NCBI GenBank assembly: GCA_018267915.1
Contig: JAFDXN010000054.1
Coordinates: 1-64,000, forward strand
Direction: 5' to 3'
DNA length: 64,000 nt
Origin: Bacteroidota bacterium
GTDB taxonomy: Bacteria > Bacteroidota > Bacteroidia > Chitinophagales > Chitinophagaceae
Below the pieces are notes generated by a model. It saw only the letters and a program-made list of their open reading frames with translations, was not told the origin of the DNA and made no database searches. Of this stretch, positions 17,828-27,136 are shown piece after piece. The position numbers were made by a program, and so were the translations under genes. Within the stretch, counting starts at the first letter, position 1. Every line of letters begins with the position of its first letter.

Positions 17828-19735
17828 ATGCCCCGGGGCCTGATGAAAATATTGATGCTGTGTTTGCTGGTTAGCGGTCCCGCTATCACAGCAAGTGCGT
17901 CTCATATTGTGGGCGGAGAGGTGAGCTATAAATGCCTTGGCAACAATCAGTACCAGGTTACGGTAAATATTTACGAAGATTGCAAAGGCGATCCCACAGC
18001 CATTGAGCAAGATGACCCTGGCTATATCAGCATTTACGATGGCACCGGTTTCGCGCACATGTATTTGTTTGACTCGGTGAGGATGCAGCGGCCTAAGGTG
18101 AATGTGCCTGCTAACTTCAGCAATCAATGCATAAAAAATTACCCTGACGTGTGTCTGTGGAAGGTCACCTTTACCAGGACCTATACGCTGGCGCCGAATA
18201 ACACTGGATATATTATTGTTTATCAACGTTGCTGCCGCAATTTCTCGGTGCTGAACATTGTGAATCCGGGTTCAACTGGGGCGACCTACTATACAAATAT
18301 TCCGCCGACGCAAACTGCTGCCTGTAATAACAGTGCGGTGTTCAGGAATTATCCTCCGCTGATAATTTGCCAGAATACACCGTTGATCTATGATCATTCG
18401 GCTACCGATGCGGACGGGGATTCGCTCAGTTACGAGTTTTGTACTGCATATGATGGCGGTAACCCAAACAACGTGAAACCCGTGCCCGACCACCCCCCGT
18501 TTACACCCGTCAGGTATGTAACGCCTTTTAGTGCCACGAATCCCATGGCAGGTTTCCCTCAGATAAAAGTTGATCCGGTAACGGGTATTATCAGCGGTAC
18601 CCCGAATATTTTAGGGCGTTATGTAGTTACCGTTTGCTGTCATGAATGGCGTAATGGCGCAATGATCAACACAGTATTCAGAGATTTCCAGTTTGTGGTA
18701 ACCAACTGCAGCAAGGCCGTTGTGGCAAATATCCCGATACTTTCGAACGAGCCGAATACCTACCTTGTGTGGTGTAAAGACCTTACCGTGCATTTTGTGA
18801 ACCAGAGTACGGGTGGCTTTTCTTATGACTGGGACTTTGGTGTACCGGGTGCTACTTCAAATGACTATGAGCCTACCTACACCTATCCCGACACCGGGAC
18901 ATACCTTGTAAAGCTGGTCGTGAACAAAGGGAGCACATGTGCAGACAGTATTACCAGGCTTGTGAAAGTGTATCCCAATTTTAAAGCCGATTTCCAGGTG
19001 AGCGGACTACATTGCCCTGGCAGTACGCTAAACTTTACAGACCTTAGCTCGTCGACTTACAAGCCCATCAATTCATGGTCGTGGAACTTTGACGATGGCC
19101 AGGGAACTTCGGACCAGAACCCGACACATGCATATGCGGTGGGTGGTGAATATTATGTGACCCTTATTGCCAAAAATATCAAGGGCTGTACCGATACTGC
19201 ATCACAGCGTATTAGCATAGAGAAGTTCCGGCCTTTCGGGGGTGATGATACCATTATTGTCGCAGGCGAGATCATAAACTTCAATGCAAGCGGGGGACTG
19301 GAATATACCTGGACACCGGCCACCAACCTTAACTTCGGCAATATAGCTAACCCGACGGGCAACTACCCTGATACAGGGCACTTTAACTACAATGTCCATA
19401 TTAAGAGCGAGACCGGTTGCGAGGGGGATGATTCGGTGAAGGTATGGGTAGTGTCACAGCCATCTTATTTTGTACCCAACGCATTTACACCTAATGGCGA
19501 TGGGCTCAACGATCTGCTAAGGCCTATTGCAATCGGTTACAGTGCCAACAACTATTTTAAAGTGTTCAATCGTTTTGGCGAGGTGGTATTTTACAGCAAG
19601 GATTTCAAGGAAGGCTGGAACGGTACTTATAAAGGTCAATTAGCGGATATTGGCACTTATTTCTGGGAACTGAGCGTAACGAACCGCTTTGGCAAAAAGG
19701 AGTTTTATAAGGGAGACGTGACATTGATACGATGA
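17828..19735 (+). CDS. PKD-domain surface protein with T9SS type B sorting domain (copy 1)
   Basis: A 635-residue exported protein. The start could be the ATG at 17828 or, better placed for a signal peptide, the ATG at 17843 (MKILMLCLLVSG). The N-terminal domain (ASHIVGGEVSYKC onward) is Cys-rich with two vicinal pairs, YQRCCRN and VCCHEW, and a cadherin-like DADGDSL loop. Two PKD domains follow (YDWDFGVPG and WSWNFDDGQG regions, about 330-470). The C-terminal 85 residues are the gliding-associated/type B T9SS sorting domain (FVPNAFTPNGDGLND to the end). It is one of a tandem pair with the next gene; location on the cell surface is inferred. Confidence 0.9.
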   Translation: MPRGLMKILMLCLLVSGPAITASASHIVGGEVSYKCLGNNQYQVTVNIYEDCKGDPTAIEQDDPGYISIYDGTGFAHMYLFDSVRMQRPKVNVPANFSNQCIKNYPDVCLWKVTFTRTYTLAPNNTGYIIVYQRCCRNFSVLNIVNPGSTGATYYTNIPPTQTAACNNSAVFRNYPPLIICQNTPLIYDHSATDADGDSLSYEFCTAYDGGNPNNVKPVPDHPPFTPVRYVTPFSATNPMAGFPQIKVDPVTGIISGTPNILGRYVVTVCCHEWRNGAMINTVFRDFQFVVTNCSKAVVANIPILSNEPNTYLVWCKDLTVHFVNQSTGGFSYDWDFGVPGATSNDYEPTYTYPDTGTYLVKLVVNKGSTCADSITRLVKVYPNFKADFQVSGLHCPGSTLNFTDLSSSTYKPINSWSWNFDDGQGTSDQNPTHAYAVGGEYYVTLIAKNIKGCTDTASQRISIEKFRPFGGDDTIIVAGEIINFNASGGLEYTWTPATNLNFGNIANPTGNYPDTGHFNYNVHIKSETGCEGDDSVKVWVVSQPSYFVPNAFTPNGDGLNDLLRPIAIGYSANNYFKVFNRFGEVVFYSKDFKEGWNGTYKGQLADIGTYFWELSVTNRFGKKEFYKGDVTLIR

Positions 19736-19759
19736 TTTTTTGTAATTTTAGGACGAGAT

Positions 19760-21667
19760 ATGCTTTTCCGGCGGTACATAAGTTATTTGTTGTTTGCAAT
19801 TGCTACTTTTTTAAGTCTTCCGGTCAATGCATCGCACATCGTAGGTGGCGATCTGACTTACAGGTGTCTCGGTAACTCGCGTTACCAGATAAACATTGAT
19901 ATCTACGAGGATTGCCTTACCGGCCAACAATCTGCCATTGATGAAGACGATCCTGCTTATGTCGGGATATATACAGGAGTAAACTTTCAGAACCTTTTCC
20001 GATTCGATTCTATCAGTCTAACAGAACGGATATCGGTACCTGTCAACTTCAGTAACCAGTGTATCAATAACTATCCGAATACTTGTCTGAAAAGGGCGTC
20101 CTTTAGCCAAATTTATACGTTACCCGATAATCCGTATGGATACCAGATAGTATATCAGCGTTGTTGCAGGAATGCTACTATAATAAATATTGCCAACCCG
20201 GGATCTGTGGGAGCCACTTATACCTGTAAAATACCTCCTTCCAGCCAGGCATTTTGTAATAACAGCGCTGTGTTCAGGAACTATCCGCCGCAGATCATTT
20301 GTATGAATACGCCGCTTGTCTACGATCATTCTGCGACGGATGCGGATGGGGATTCGCTTACTTACGAGTTTTGTACCTCTTATATTGGTGGCAGTACCCA
20401 GGATGCAAAGCCTTTCCCGCTTGCACCTCCTTTCTTTCCCGTCTCTTATATTGCGCCATTTAGTGCAACGAATCCCATGGGGGGCTTCCCGCCTATAACG
20501 ATAGACACCAAAACAGGTATGATCACAGGCAAGCCGAATATTCAGGGCCGGTTTGTGGTTACCGTTTGTTGCCATGAATGGCGTGCAGGCAATATGATAA
20601 ATACGGTATCCCGTGATTTTCAATTTGTGGTTACCAATTGCAGCAAAGCCGTGGTAGCAGACGTGCCCAGGGTAAATCCTGAAGCCAATATTTATGTTGT
20701 GCAGTGCAAGGACTATACCGTGCATTTCAGGAATACGAGTACCGGTGGCTTTTCGTATAAATGGGATTTTGGGGTTGCGGGTGGTACATCTACTGATTTT
20801 GAACCGACTTTTACTTATCCGGACACCGGTACATACCTTGTGAAGTTGCTGGTAAATGCGGGTAGCACCTGCCCGGACAGTACGACAGCCCTTGTAAAGG
20901 TTTACCCCAGTTTCAAAACAGACTTCGCCGATAGTGGCTTGCATTGTCCCAGCGCCCCGATCAGTTTTACAGATCTATCAACTTCGTCATACAATCCCAT
21001 CAACAGTTGGTTGTGGAATTTTGGCGATAATCAATATTCCTCAGACCAGAATCCAAGCCATTCTTTTGCACACGGCAATACATACAACGTGACATTGATA
21101 TCGGGAAATTACCTGGGCTGCAGCGATACGGTGACAAAAAGTATATACATCGAGAATTTTCATCCTATGGCCGGCAATGATACCATAATTGTAGTGGGTG
21201 AGCATATCAATTTTAATGCTACCGGGGGTATTGAATACTTATGGACCCCGGCAGCTAACCTTAATACTGATATCGGTCCAAACCCTATAGGTAGTTATCC
21301 GGATACCGGGCACTTCGCATATAACGTCTATATCAAGAGTGCAGAAGGTTGCGAGGCTAACGATTCGCTGAAAGTGTGGGTGGTAGCGCAGCCTTCGTGG
21401 TTTGTACCAAACGCATTTACTCCCAACGGCGATGGTAAGAACGATTTCATCAAGCCGATAGCAATCGGGTATAGTGCCAATAATTTTTTCAGGATATATG
21501 ATCGCTTCGGAGAGAAAGTCTATGAAAGCAAAGACTTTAGCCAGGGATGGGATGGTAACTATTACGGCCAGCCGGCGGAAGTGGGTACCTATTTTTGGGA
21601 ATTGAGTGTCACCAACCGTTATGGCAAAAAGGAATTCTACAAGGGTGACCTGACGCTGATACGCTAA
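19760..21667 (+). CDS. PKD-domain surface protein with T9SS type B sorting domain (copy 2)
   Basis: Same length (635 residues) and architecture as the preceding gene: signal peptide, HIVGGDLTYRC N-terminal domain with YQRCCRN and VCCHEW pairs, DADGDSL loop, two PKD domains and a type B T9SS sorting domain (FVPNAFTPNGDGKND). The two proteins are alike along their whole length, so the pair arose by tandem duplication. Large divergence is concentrated in the N-terminal third and around the second PKD domain. The 24-bp gap between the genes points to co-transcription, ending at the terminator at 21697. Confidence 0.9.
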   Translation: MLFRRYISYLLFAIATFLSLPVNASHIVGGDLTYRCLGNSRYQINIDIYEDCLTGQQSAIDEDDPAYVGIYTGVNFQNLFRFDSISLTERISVPVNFSNQCINNYPNTCLKRASFSQIYTLPDNPYGYQIVYQRCCRNATIINIANPGSVGATYTCKIPPSSQAFCNNSAVFRNYPPQIICMNTPLVYDHSATDADGDSLTYEFCTSYIGGSTQDAKPFPLAPPFFPVSYIAPFSATNPMGGFPPITIDTKTGMITGKPNIQGRFVVTVCCHEWRAGNMINTVSRDFQFVVTNCSKAVVADVPRVNPEANIYVVQCKDYTVHFRNTSTGGFSYKWDFGVAGGTSTDFEPTFTYPDTGTYLVKLLVNAGSTCPDSTTALVKVYPSFKTDFADSGLHCPSAPISFTDLSTSSYNPINSWLWNFGDNQYSSDQNPSHSFAHGNTYNVTLISGNYLGCSDTVTKSIYIENFHPMAGNDTIIVVGEHINFNATGGIEYLWTPAANLNTDIGPNPIGSYPDTGHFAYNVYIKSAEGCEANDSLKVWVVAQPSWFVPNAFTPNGDGKNDFIKPIAIGYSANNFFRIYDRFGEKVYESKDFSQGWDGNYYGQPAEVGTYFWELSVTNRYGKKEFYKGDLTLIR

Positions 21668-21696
21668 CAGATATCGAAGATAAAAATTGTAAAGGG

Positions 21697-21720
21697 AGGT
21701 GCCACTAAGGCACCTTTTTT
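21697..21720 (+). terminator. Rho-independent terminator after the PKD gene pair
   Basis: A 7-bp stem (aggtgcc / ggcacct) with loop actaa and a T-rich tail, 30 bp after the stop. Confidence 0.85.
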
Positions 21721-21722
21721 AC

Positions 21723-21751
21723 TTGAAACATAGACAGAGAGACTATCTTTA
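21723..21751 (+). promoter_or_regulatory. Candidate promoter of the nine-gene operon
   Basis: TTG at 21723 and TAtcTTTA at 21744, spaced 18 bp, in front of the SDR start at 21767. The last base of the -7 element departs from TAnnTTTG. It directly follows the terminator. Confidence 0.4.
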
Positions 21752-21766
21752 CCACAAAATCTTGGG

Positions 21767-22540
21767 ATGAGTAAAATTATTTTGGTGACAGGCGCCACGT
21801 CGGGTTTCGGGAAGGCCATTGCCGAACGGTTCGCAAAGGAGGCTTATACGGTTTGTATAAGCGGCAGGCGAAAAGAGCGACTGAACGAAGTAAAACAGGA
21901 ATTGGAGAATAAATACGGCGCAAATGTGGTTTGCCTGCAGTTTGACGTAAGGAATAGGGAGGAGGTTAAGAATGCGATTGAGGAACTAAAAAAGCAAGTG
22001 GACCGTGTTGATATCCTTGTCAACAATGCAGGGCTTGCAGCCGGCATGTCGTCGATAGAAGAAGGTGACCTAGACGATTGGGACACTATGATCGACACCA
22101 ACGTAAAGGGTTTGCTGTATGTAACCCGCCAGGTAGCACCACTTATGAAGGAGCAGCGTTGCGGACATATCATCAATATTGGGTCCACGGCATCCAAAAC
22201 GGTGTATAGAAATGGCAATGTTTACTGCGCAACGAAATTCGCAGTGGACGCATTGAGCCAGTCTATGAGAATAGATCTGTTGCCTTATGGCATCAAGGTG
22301 ACTTCTGTAAATCCTGGGATGGCCGAAACCGAATTTTCGCTTGTGCGCTTTAAAGGGGATGCTGAACGGGCTGCGAATGTGTATCAAGGATTTCAACCTT
22401 TGGGGGCTGAAGATATTGCTGATATCGTCCATTACTGCGCTACGCTGCCCGCACATGTGTGCATCAATGACCTTGTAGTGACTTGCCTGAACCAGGCGAA
22501 CAGTGTGTATTCGGTAAAGGATGCGGATAAGCCTGCCTAA
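21767..22540 (+). CDS. Short-chain dehydrogenase/reductase (YdfG-like)
   Basis: A 257-residue NAD(P)-dependent SDR. The cofactor motif VTGATSGFG opens the protein, NNAG follows, and the catalytic Ser and YxxxK (YCATK) are present. The sequence style resembles the E. coli YdfG group that reduces 3-hydroxy acids such as L-allo-threonine or malonic semialdehyde, but substrate cannot be read from sequence. It is the first gene of a same-strand run to 27482 and is followed 13 bp later by a thioesterase. Confidence 0.93.
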   Translation: MSKIILVTGATSGFGKAIAERFAKEAYTVCISGRRKERLNEVKQELENKYGANVVCLQFDVRNREEVKNAIEELKKQVDRVDILVNNAGLAAGMSSIEEGDLDDWDTMIDTNVKGLLYVTRQVAPLMKEQRCGHIINIGSTASKTVYRNGNVYCATKFAVDALSQSMRIDLLPYGIKVTSVNPGMAETEFSLVRFKGDAERAANVYQGFQPLGAEDIADIVHYCATLPAHVCINDLVVTCLNQANSVYSVKDADKPA

Positions 22541-22553
22541 ATAGTTTTAAAGT

Positions 22554-22982
22554 ATGTACACAGCAACAACACAGATAAGAGTAAGGTATGGAGAGACAGA
22601 CCAGATGGGCTATCTCTACTATGGATACTATGCATTATATTATGAAGTGGGCAGGGCTGAGGCGATAAGACAGCTTGGCTTTACGTACAGGGAATTGGAG
22701 GAGATGGGCGTTATGATGCCGGTGGCCGAAATGAATGCCAAGTATTACAGGCCTGCACTGTATGATGACCTGATAACTGTAAAGACCAGCCTAAAGGAGA
22801 TACCGGAAGGCTCTAAAATACACTTCCATTCCGAGCTATATAATGAAGCAGGCACTTTGCTGAACGTGGGTGTTACTACGCTTGTGTTCTACGATATGAA
22901 AGAAAAGAAGAAGGTGCATATGCCTAAAGAATTATCGGACCGGTTACAGCCTTTCTTTACTAATCGAAGCGGTAATGAGTAA
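22554..22982 (+). CDS. Acyl-CoA thioesterase, hotdog fold (YbgC/4HBT family)
   Basis: A 142-residue single hotdog domain. The N-terminal pattern RVRYGETDQMGYLYYGYY contains the catalytic Asp16 of the 4-hydroxybenzoyl-CoA thioesterase/YbgC group, followed by the long helix with EVGRAEAIRQLG. It hydrolyses acyl-CoA or acyl-ACP thioesters. Its stop overlaps the cinA start by 8 nt, so the two are translationally coupled. Confidence 0.9.
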   Translation: MYTATTQIRVRYGETDQMGYLYYGYYALYYEVGRAEAIRQLGFTYRELEEMGVMMPVAEMNAKYYRPALYDDLITVKTSLKEIPEGSKIHFHSELYNEAGTLLNVGVTTLVFYDMKEKKKVHMPKELSDRLQPFFTNRSGNE

Positions 22983-24228
22983 CGCAAAAGCATCTATTAT
23001 AACAATAGGAGATGAACTGTTGATAGGGCAGGTTATCGACACTAATTCTGCATGGATCGCTCAACATTTGAATGAGCTTGGAATTGACGTGCTGCGCAGG
23101 GTTGCAGTTGGTGACGAGGCAACAGCAATAAAAAATGCACTGGACGAAGAATTGACTAAGTCTGAGCTGGTGCTGATCACAGGCGGACTAGGACCTACAG
23201 CTGATGATATAACCAAGCCATTGCTGTGTGAATATTTTGGCGGCAAATTAGTGGTTAATGATGCTGTGCTGGAACATGTAAGGAACATGTTTGTACAACG
23301 TAACCGGCCCATCATAGAACGCAACTTAAAGCAGGCGGAGTTGCCGGATAACTGCCTTGTATTGCATAACCGTATCGGGACGGCACCCGGAATGTGGTTC
23401 GAGAAAGATGAAAAGGTGATCGTGTCTATGCCGGGTGTGCCTTTTGAGATGGTGGCGATCATGGAAGACGAGGTGCTGCCAAGGTTGAAACAGCGTTTTG
23501 TGGGTGAGGCAATAGAACATGTATCTATCATTACGGCAGGGGAAGGGGAAAGTTTTATCGCTGAGAAAATACAAGATATCGAAGAGGCGTTGCCGGGTTA
23601 CATCAAGCTGGCATACTTGCCTGGCCCGGGTATGGTCAGGTTACGGCTCACAGGCAGGGGACAAACGGCAGATCAACTGATCAAAGAATTAAAACTGCAG
23701 CAGGATAGGATCGCTGAAAGGCTTGAAGGGATTGTTGTGGCGCTGGAAGATATACCCCTGCCCGAGGTGGTAGGCAGGTTATTGGCAGACAAAAAGGCCA
23801 GCCTGGGTTTTGCCGAAAGCTGCACCGGAGGATATTTGTCGCATTTGATAACACAGGTACCAGGTGCGAGCACCTATTTCACTGGCGCAATCGTTTCCTA
23901 CAAGGTAGGTGTCAAGGAGCATGTCCTGGGAGTTGACAAAAATATCATCGACCGTTATGGGGTAGTGAGCGAAGAAACTGCAGTAGAGATGGCGAAAAAT
24001 GCGATAAATGTGTTAAATTGCAATAACTCATTATCTATCACCGGCTTTCTCGGCCCCGCGGGCGGTGACGATCAAATACCTGTTGGAACGGTGTGGATGG
24101 CGGTAGCGGATAAGGAAAGGGTAAAGACTAAGAAATTCCGATTTCATTATGACCGTGTGCGCAATAAGGAAATGGCCGCGCAGATGGCAATGCTGATGAT
24201 ATGGAAATTTTTGAATCATAAGTTATGA
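22975..24228 (+). CDS. cinA: CinA family protein (nicotinamide-nucleotide amidase-like)
   Basis: A 417-residue two-domain protein: an N-terminal MoCF-like domain (about 1-170; ITIGDELLIGQVIDTNSAW, then TGGLGPTADDITK) with ADP-ribose pyrophosphatase-type activity in the family, and a C-terminal CinA domain (about 255-415) that deamidates nicotinamide mononucleotide (GFAESCTGGYLSHLI, then TGAIVSY). The usual ITGIAGPGGG loop reads ITGFLGPAGGD here. The likely role is NAD salvage and nucleotide clean-up. It overlaps the previous gene by 8 nt and the next by 4 nt. Confidence 0.94.
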   Translation: MSNAKASIITIGDELLIGQVIDTNSAWIAQHLNELGIDVLRRVAVGDEATAIKNALDEELTKSELVLITGGLGPTADDITKPLLCEYFGGKLVVNDAVLEHVRNMFVQRNRPIIERNLKQAELPDNCLVLHNRIGTAPGMWFEKDEKVIVSMPGVPFEMVAIMEDEVLPRLKQRFVGEAIEHVSIITAGEGESFIAEKIQDIEEALPGYIKLAYLPGPGMVRLRLTGRGQTADQLIKELKLQQDRIAERLEGIVVALEDIPLPEVVGRLLADKKASLGFAESCTGGYLSHLITQVPGASTYFTGAIVSYKVGVKEHVLGVDKNIIDRYGVVSEETAVEMAKNAINVLNCNNSLSITGFLGPAGGDDQIPVGTVWMAVADKERVKTKKFRFHYDRVRNKEMAAQMAMLMIWKFLNHKL

Positions 24229-24767
24229 GCATCGTATTCCTTATCGGAATGCCGGCTGCCGGAAAAACCTATTGGGGCACCAGGGTGGCGGATGCTTTTC
24301 ACCTTCCTTTCATAGACCTGGACGCCTTTATCGAGCAACGGGAGCACCAAAGTATTTCTCAGTTATTTGCCAAAGGCGAAGGATGGTTCCGAGCCAAGGA
24401 ACATGCCGCATTGATTGCACTGATCAGTATGGTAAAAAAGCCCACGATAGTAGCAACGGGTGGGGGCACCCCCTGTTTTTTCAATAACCTGAAGCAAATG
24501 CATCGCGTAGGTATAACCGTATACCTGAGAACTGAAGTTAACACTTTGGTGTCGCGAACTGCAGCTGATGAAAAGGCAAGGCCGTTGCTGCGTGGTAAGC
24601 ACAATGCAATAGCCGTATTACAGCAATTGTTAAAGGAGCGTGAGCGCTATTATAACCAAGCCAATTTTATTTTACAAACGGAAAACATTTCGCTTAGTAC
24701 CTTTGAAGAAATAATCCGTGAATGTACAAACAGGCACTCGCAGCAGGGGCTTTCCTTGCAATGGTAG
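24225..24767 (+). CDS. aroK: Shikimate kinase
   Basis: Phosphorylates shikimate with ATP in the aromatic amino acid pathway. A 180-residue protein with the P-loop GMPAAGKT at 8-15 (an unusual wording of GxxGxGKS), the Asp of FIDLDAFIE, FRAKEH for shikimate binding and VATGGGTPCF. The lid region holds KARPLL. Start ATG at 24225 overlaps the cinA stop by 4 nt (ATGA), and its own 3' end overlaps the next gene by 46 nt, unusually long. Confidence 0.92.
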   Translation: MSIVFLIGMPAAGKTYWGTRVADAFHLPFIDLDAFIEQREHQSISQLFAKGEGWFRAKEHAALIALISMVKKPTIVATGGGTPCFFNNLKQMHRVGITVYLRTEVNTLVSRTAADEKARPLLRGKHNAIAVLQQLLKERERYYNQANFILQTENISLSTFEEIIRECTNRHSQQGLSLQW

Positions 24768-25108
24768 CAGTGATGCTGGGCGCTTTTGCAGCCCATGGTC
24801 TATCGGCCACCTTACCACCTGAAAAGATCGAGATATTCCAGAAAGGCGTCACTTACCAGTTTTACCACAGCTTTGCGTTACTGTTGACCGGTGTGATCTA
24901 TTCTTCGTTTCCCAAAGGTAGCCTGAAGGCAGCAACCATATTATTCGTCGTCGGCATTTTATTCTTCAGTGGCTCGTTGTACCTCTTTCCCTTGCTGGAA
25001 ATTAAGAACATTGATATCCCCGTTGCGGGCAGGCTTATCACCCCACTTGGTGGCCTGTGTTTTATTATTGGCTGGCTGCTAGTATTTTTGGGCGTCATTA
25101 AGAAGTAA
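24722..25108 (+). CDS. DUF423 membrane protein (YgdD-like)
   Basis: A 128-residue protein with four membrane helices. The family hallmark is the start 'LAMVAVMLGAFAAHGL' followed by a QFYHSFALLLTG helix, and the final helix GGLCFIIGWLLVF. Function in the family is not established. The start at 24722 lies inside the shikimate kinase gene, giving a 46-nt overlap in another frame; the hydrophobic helices support it as a true gene. Confidence 0.88.
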   Translation: MYKQALAAGAFLAMVAVMLGAFAAHGLSATLPPEKIEIFQKGVTYQFYHSFALLLTGVIYSSFPKGSLKAATILFVVGILFFSGSLYLFPLLEIKNIDIPVAGRLITPLGGLCFIIGWLLVFLGVIKK

Positions 25109-25115
25109 CAATACA

Positions 25116-25883
25116 TTGCGCCCCTACAAGTTATCGAGCATACTATTTGTAATCCTGTTAATCACTTTTGATGCAGCTTACTTTTTTGCAGGCGCTTCCG
25201 TGTGGTGGGTAGTGATACTCTTTGTCGTTTATATTCACTCCCTGGTGCTGGGAGCTATTTATATTCAATGGAACTTTTACATCAAGTCGTTCAACAAAAG
25301 CACCAATCAAGGCCTTATAGCTCTGACTTTTGATGATGGTCCGGGAACGGAGACCGCAGCAATACTGGACATACTTAAAGCTCAATCTGTTCCTGCTACC
25401 TTTTTCTCGATAGGCAAGAACGTCGCTGCTCATCCTGAACTGGTGAAGCGCTGGTATGATGAGGGGCACACGATAGGCAACCATTCGTTTAATCACGGCT
25501 TCAATTTCGACTGGCAGAGCAGCAAGGCAATGGCCCGGGAACTGCAAGAGACAAATGATGCGATAAAAAGGATCACAGGTAAGAGCCCTGTGTTATTCCG
25601 GCCGCCTTATGGTGTAACTAACCCGAACCTGGCCCGTGCTGTAAAGAAGACGGGCATGTACTCAATAGGTTGGAACGTGCGCTCGTTTGATACTACTGCT
25701 AAGGACCCTAAGCAATTGCTCGATCGGATCCTGAACCGGTTGCAGGGTGGCGACATCATACTACTTCATGACAGCATGCCAATTACGCGTGAAATTTTAA
25801 CGGAATTAATTGTTCGTGCCCGTCAAAAGGGCTTTACCTTTGCACGCGTTGACCAAATGTTTGATATAGAAGCTTATGCTTAA
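25116..25883 (+). CDS. Polysaccharide deacetylase family protein
   Basis: A 255-residue membrane-anchored protein: two N-terminal hydrophobic helices (about 7-55), then a NodB homology domain. Catalytic motifs are LTFDDGPGTE (metal Asp), GNHSFNHG (metal His-x3-His), RPPYGVTNP and a final LLHDS. It deacetylates a polysaccharide, peptidoglycan or lipid-linked sugar, substrate unknown. The only standard start is TTG at 25116; the frame is open back to 25083. It overlaps the LolA-like gene by 8 nt. Confidence 0.9.
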   Translation: MRPYKLSSILFVILLITFDAAYFFAGASVWWVVILFVVYIHSLVLGAIYIQWNFYIKSFNKSTNQGLIALTFDDGPGTETAAILDILKAQSVPATFFSIGKNVAAHPELVKRWYDEGHTIGNHSFNHGFNFDWQSSKAMARELQETNDAIKRITGKSPVLFRPPYGVTNPNLARAVKKTGMYSIGWNVRSFDTTAKDPKQLLDRILNRLQGGDIILLHDSMPITREILTELIVRARQKGFTFARVDQMFDIEAYA

Positions 25884-26511
25884 AAATATTTATACGTTTC
25901 TGTTTTTGCTCTGCGCCGTAGCTGTAAATGCGCAGCCTAAAGGTTTCCAGGTGGTGAAAAATGTATCGGCTTTCCAGCAATCGCTTACACAGGCAAATGC
26001 GGGCAAACAAACTATAGCCAGTGATTTTTCGCAAGTAAAGAACCTCTCGCTCTTGCAGGATAAGATCAGATCTAAAGGCAAGTTCTACTTTAAAAAAGAC
26101 GATAAAGTACGGATAGAGTACACCTCTCCTTATTCCTACCTCCTGGTAATGAACGGAGGCCAGCTAATGGTGAAGGATGAACAAAAAAGCAACAAGATCA
26201 ATACCCGCAATAGCAAGACCATGCAGTCGGTAAACAGGATCATGATCGACTGTATGCGTGGCACGGTGTTCCAGAACCCTGATTTCAAAGTGTCTTCTTT
26301 TGAGAACGGGCAGAGCTACCTGCTGTCGATGGCGCCCAATACCGAGGCGATGAAGAAGATGTTCAAGCAGATAGATGTGTACATGGACAAGAAGAACTTC
26401 GACGTGAGCCGCCTGACAATGACTGAGAATGGCGGGGATTTTACGGACATGGACTTTAGCAATACCCAGCACAACACAGCGCTTAATGAGGGTCTTTTTA
26501 AAGTTAAGTAG
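25876..26511 (+). CDS. LolA-like outer membrane lipoprotein carrier
   Basis: A 211-residue periplasmic protein with signal peptide (MLKNIYTFLFLLCAVAVNAQ) and the LolA/LolB-type half-barrel pattern: a 'SDFSQVK' start, then GKFYFKKDDKVRIEYTSPY, then the DFSNTQHNT ending before the last strand. In this family the protein carries lipids or lipoproteins through the periplasm. Its context with a deacetylase, a lipoprotein and a FabZ-like hotdog enzyme recalls the accessory genes of aryl-polyene/flexirubin-type clusters, so it may serve a dedicated lipid rather than general lipoprotein sorting. It overlaps the next gene by 26 nt. Confidence 0.83.
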   Translation: MLKNIYTFLFLLCAVAVNAQPKGFQVVKNVSAFQQSLTQANAGKQTIASDFSQVKNLSLLQDKIRSKGKFYFKKDDKVRIEYTSPYSYLLVMNGGQLMVKDEQKSNKINTRNSKTMQSVNRIMIDCMRGTVFQNPDFKVSSFENGQSYLLSMAPNTEAMKKMFKQIDVYMDKKNFDVSRLTMTENGGDFTDMDFSNTQHNTALNEGLFKVK

Positions 26512-27136
26512 CAGTCTGCTGTTATTTGTTACTGCCTGCAAAGCGCCGTACTATTCGAAGCTGGTGCCGCAGAGTAGTGGTACCACAAGTGCCTTGCAAT
26601 ACAAGCCCGAATTTGACAAGCAACTTTATCGCTGCATAGTAGATGGAAGGGCCGTTTTCAAAAAATTCCACCTGAGTGGGGTATTGTTTTTTAAGAAGCT
26701 CAATGATGGCAGCACGCGCGCTGTATTTCAAAATGAAATGGGTTTTACGTTTTTTGACTTCGAATGGGACCGAAATGACTCCTTCAAGGTCAACAACATT
26801 ATTCCTCAACTAGACAAGCCTGCAGTAATACGAACCCTAAGTAAGGATCTCAATTTATTGTTAATGAAGCGATTGAATGGCGCATCAGAGATCGCTTTCA
26901 AAGATGCCAACAACACTTACCACCGGTTCGCCCTCGAAAAGGGTTATGCATATTATATTGAAAATTCGGCACGATTAGTGCGGATAGATAATACAGGGAA
27001 GAAAAGTCTGGTGACGAGGATAGAATTGAAAGGAAGCCAGGGACAACATGAACTGGCGGACTCAATACTGTTCAGGCACCTGAGAGCAAATTTTACGATA
27101 GAACTCAATAAAATAGCGCCGCATGCTGATGAATGA
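26486..27136 (+). CDS. Lipoprotein of the LolA/hotdog cassette
   Basis: A 216-residue lipoprotein: start ATG at 26486, signal MRVFLKLSSSLLLFVTAC with the lipobox Cys18. The frame is open further upstream but that overlaps the LolA-like gene. The mature protein is a beta-rich domain (GVLFFKKLNDGSTRAVFQNE) that has the look of a LolB-like or DUF3261-like half barrel: strand 'GTTSALQYK', then 'FHLSGVLFFKK'. I do not claim a family with certainty. It overlaps the previous gene by 26 nt and the next by 14 nt. Confidence 0.8.
   Translation: MRVFLKLSSSLLLFVTACKAPYYSKLVPQSSGTTSALQYKPEFDKQLYRCIVDGRAVFKKFHLSGVLFFKKLNDGSTRAVFQNEMGFTFFDFEWDRNDSFKVNNIIPQLDKPAVIRTLSKDLNLLLMKRLNGASEIAFKDANNTYHRFALEKGYAYYIENSARLVRIDNTGKKSLVTRIELKGSQGQHELADSILFRHLRANFTIELNKIAPHADE

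Noticed and set aside
17828..21667. The tandem PKD pair as a frameshifted single gene
   Set aside because: Each copy has its own signal peptide and complete sorting domain, so both are intact genes.
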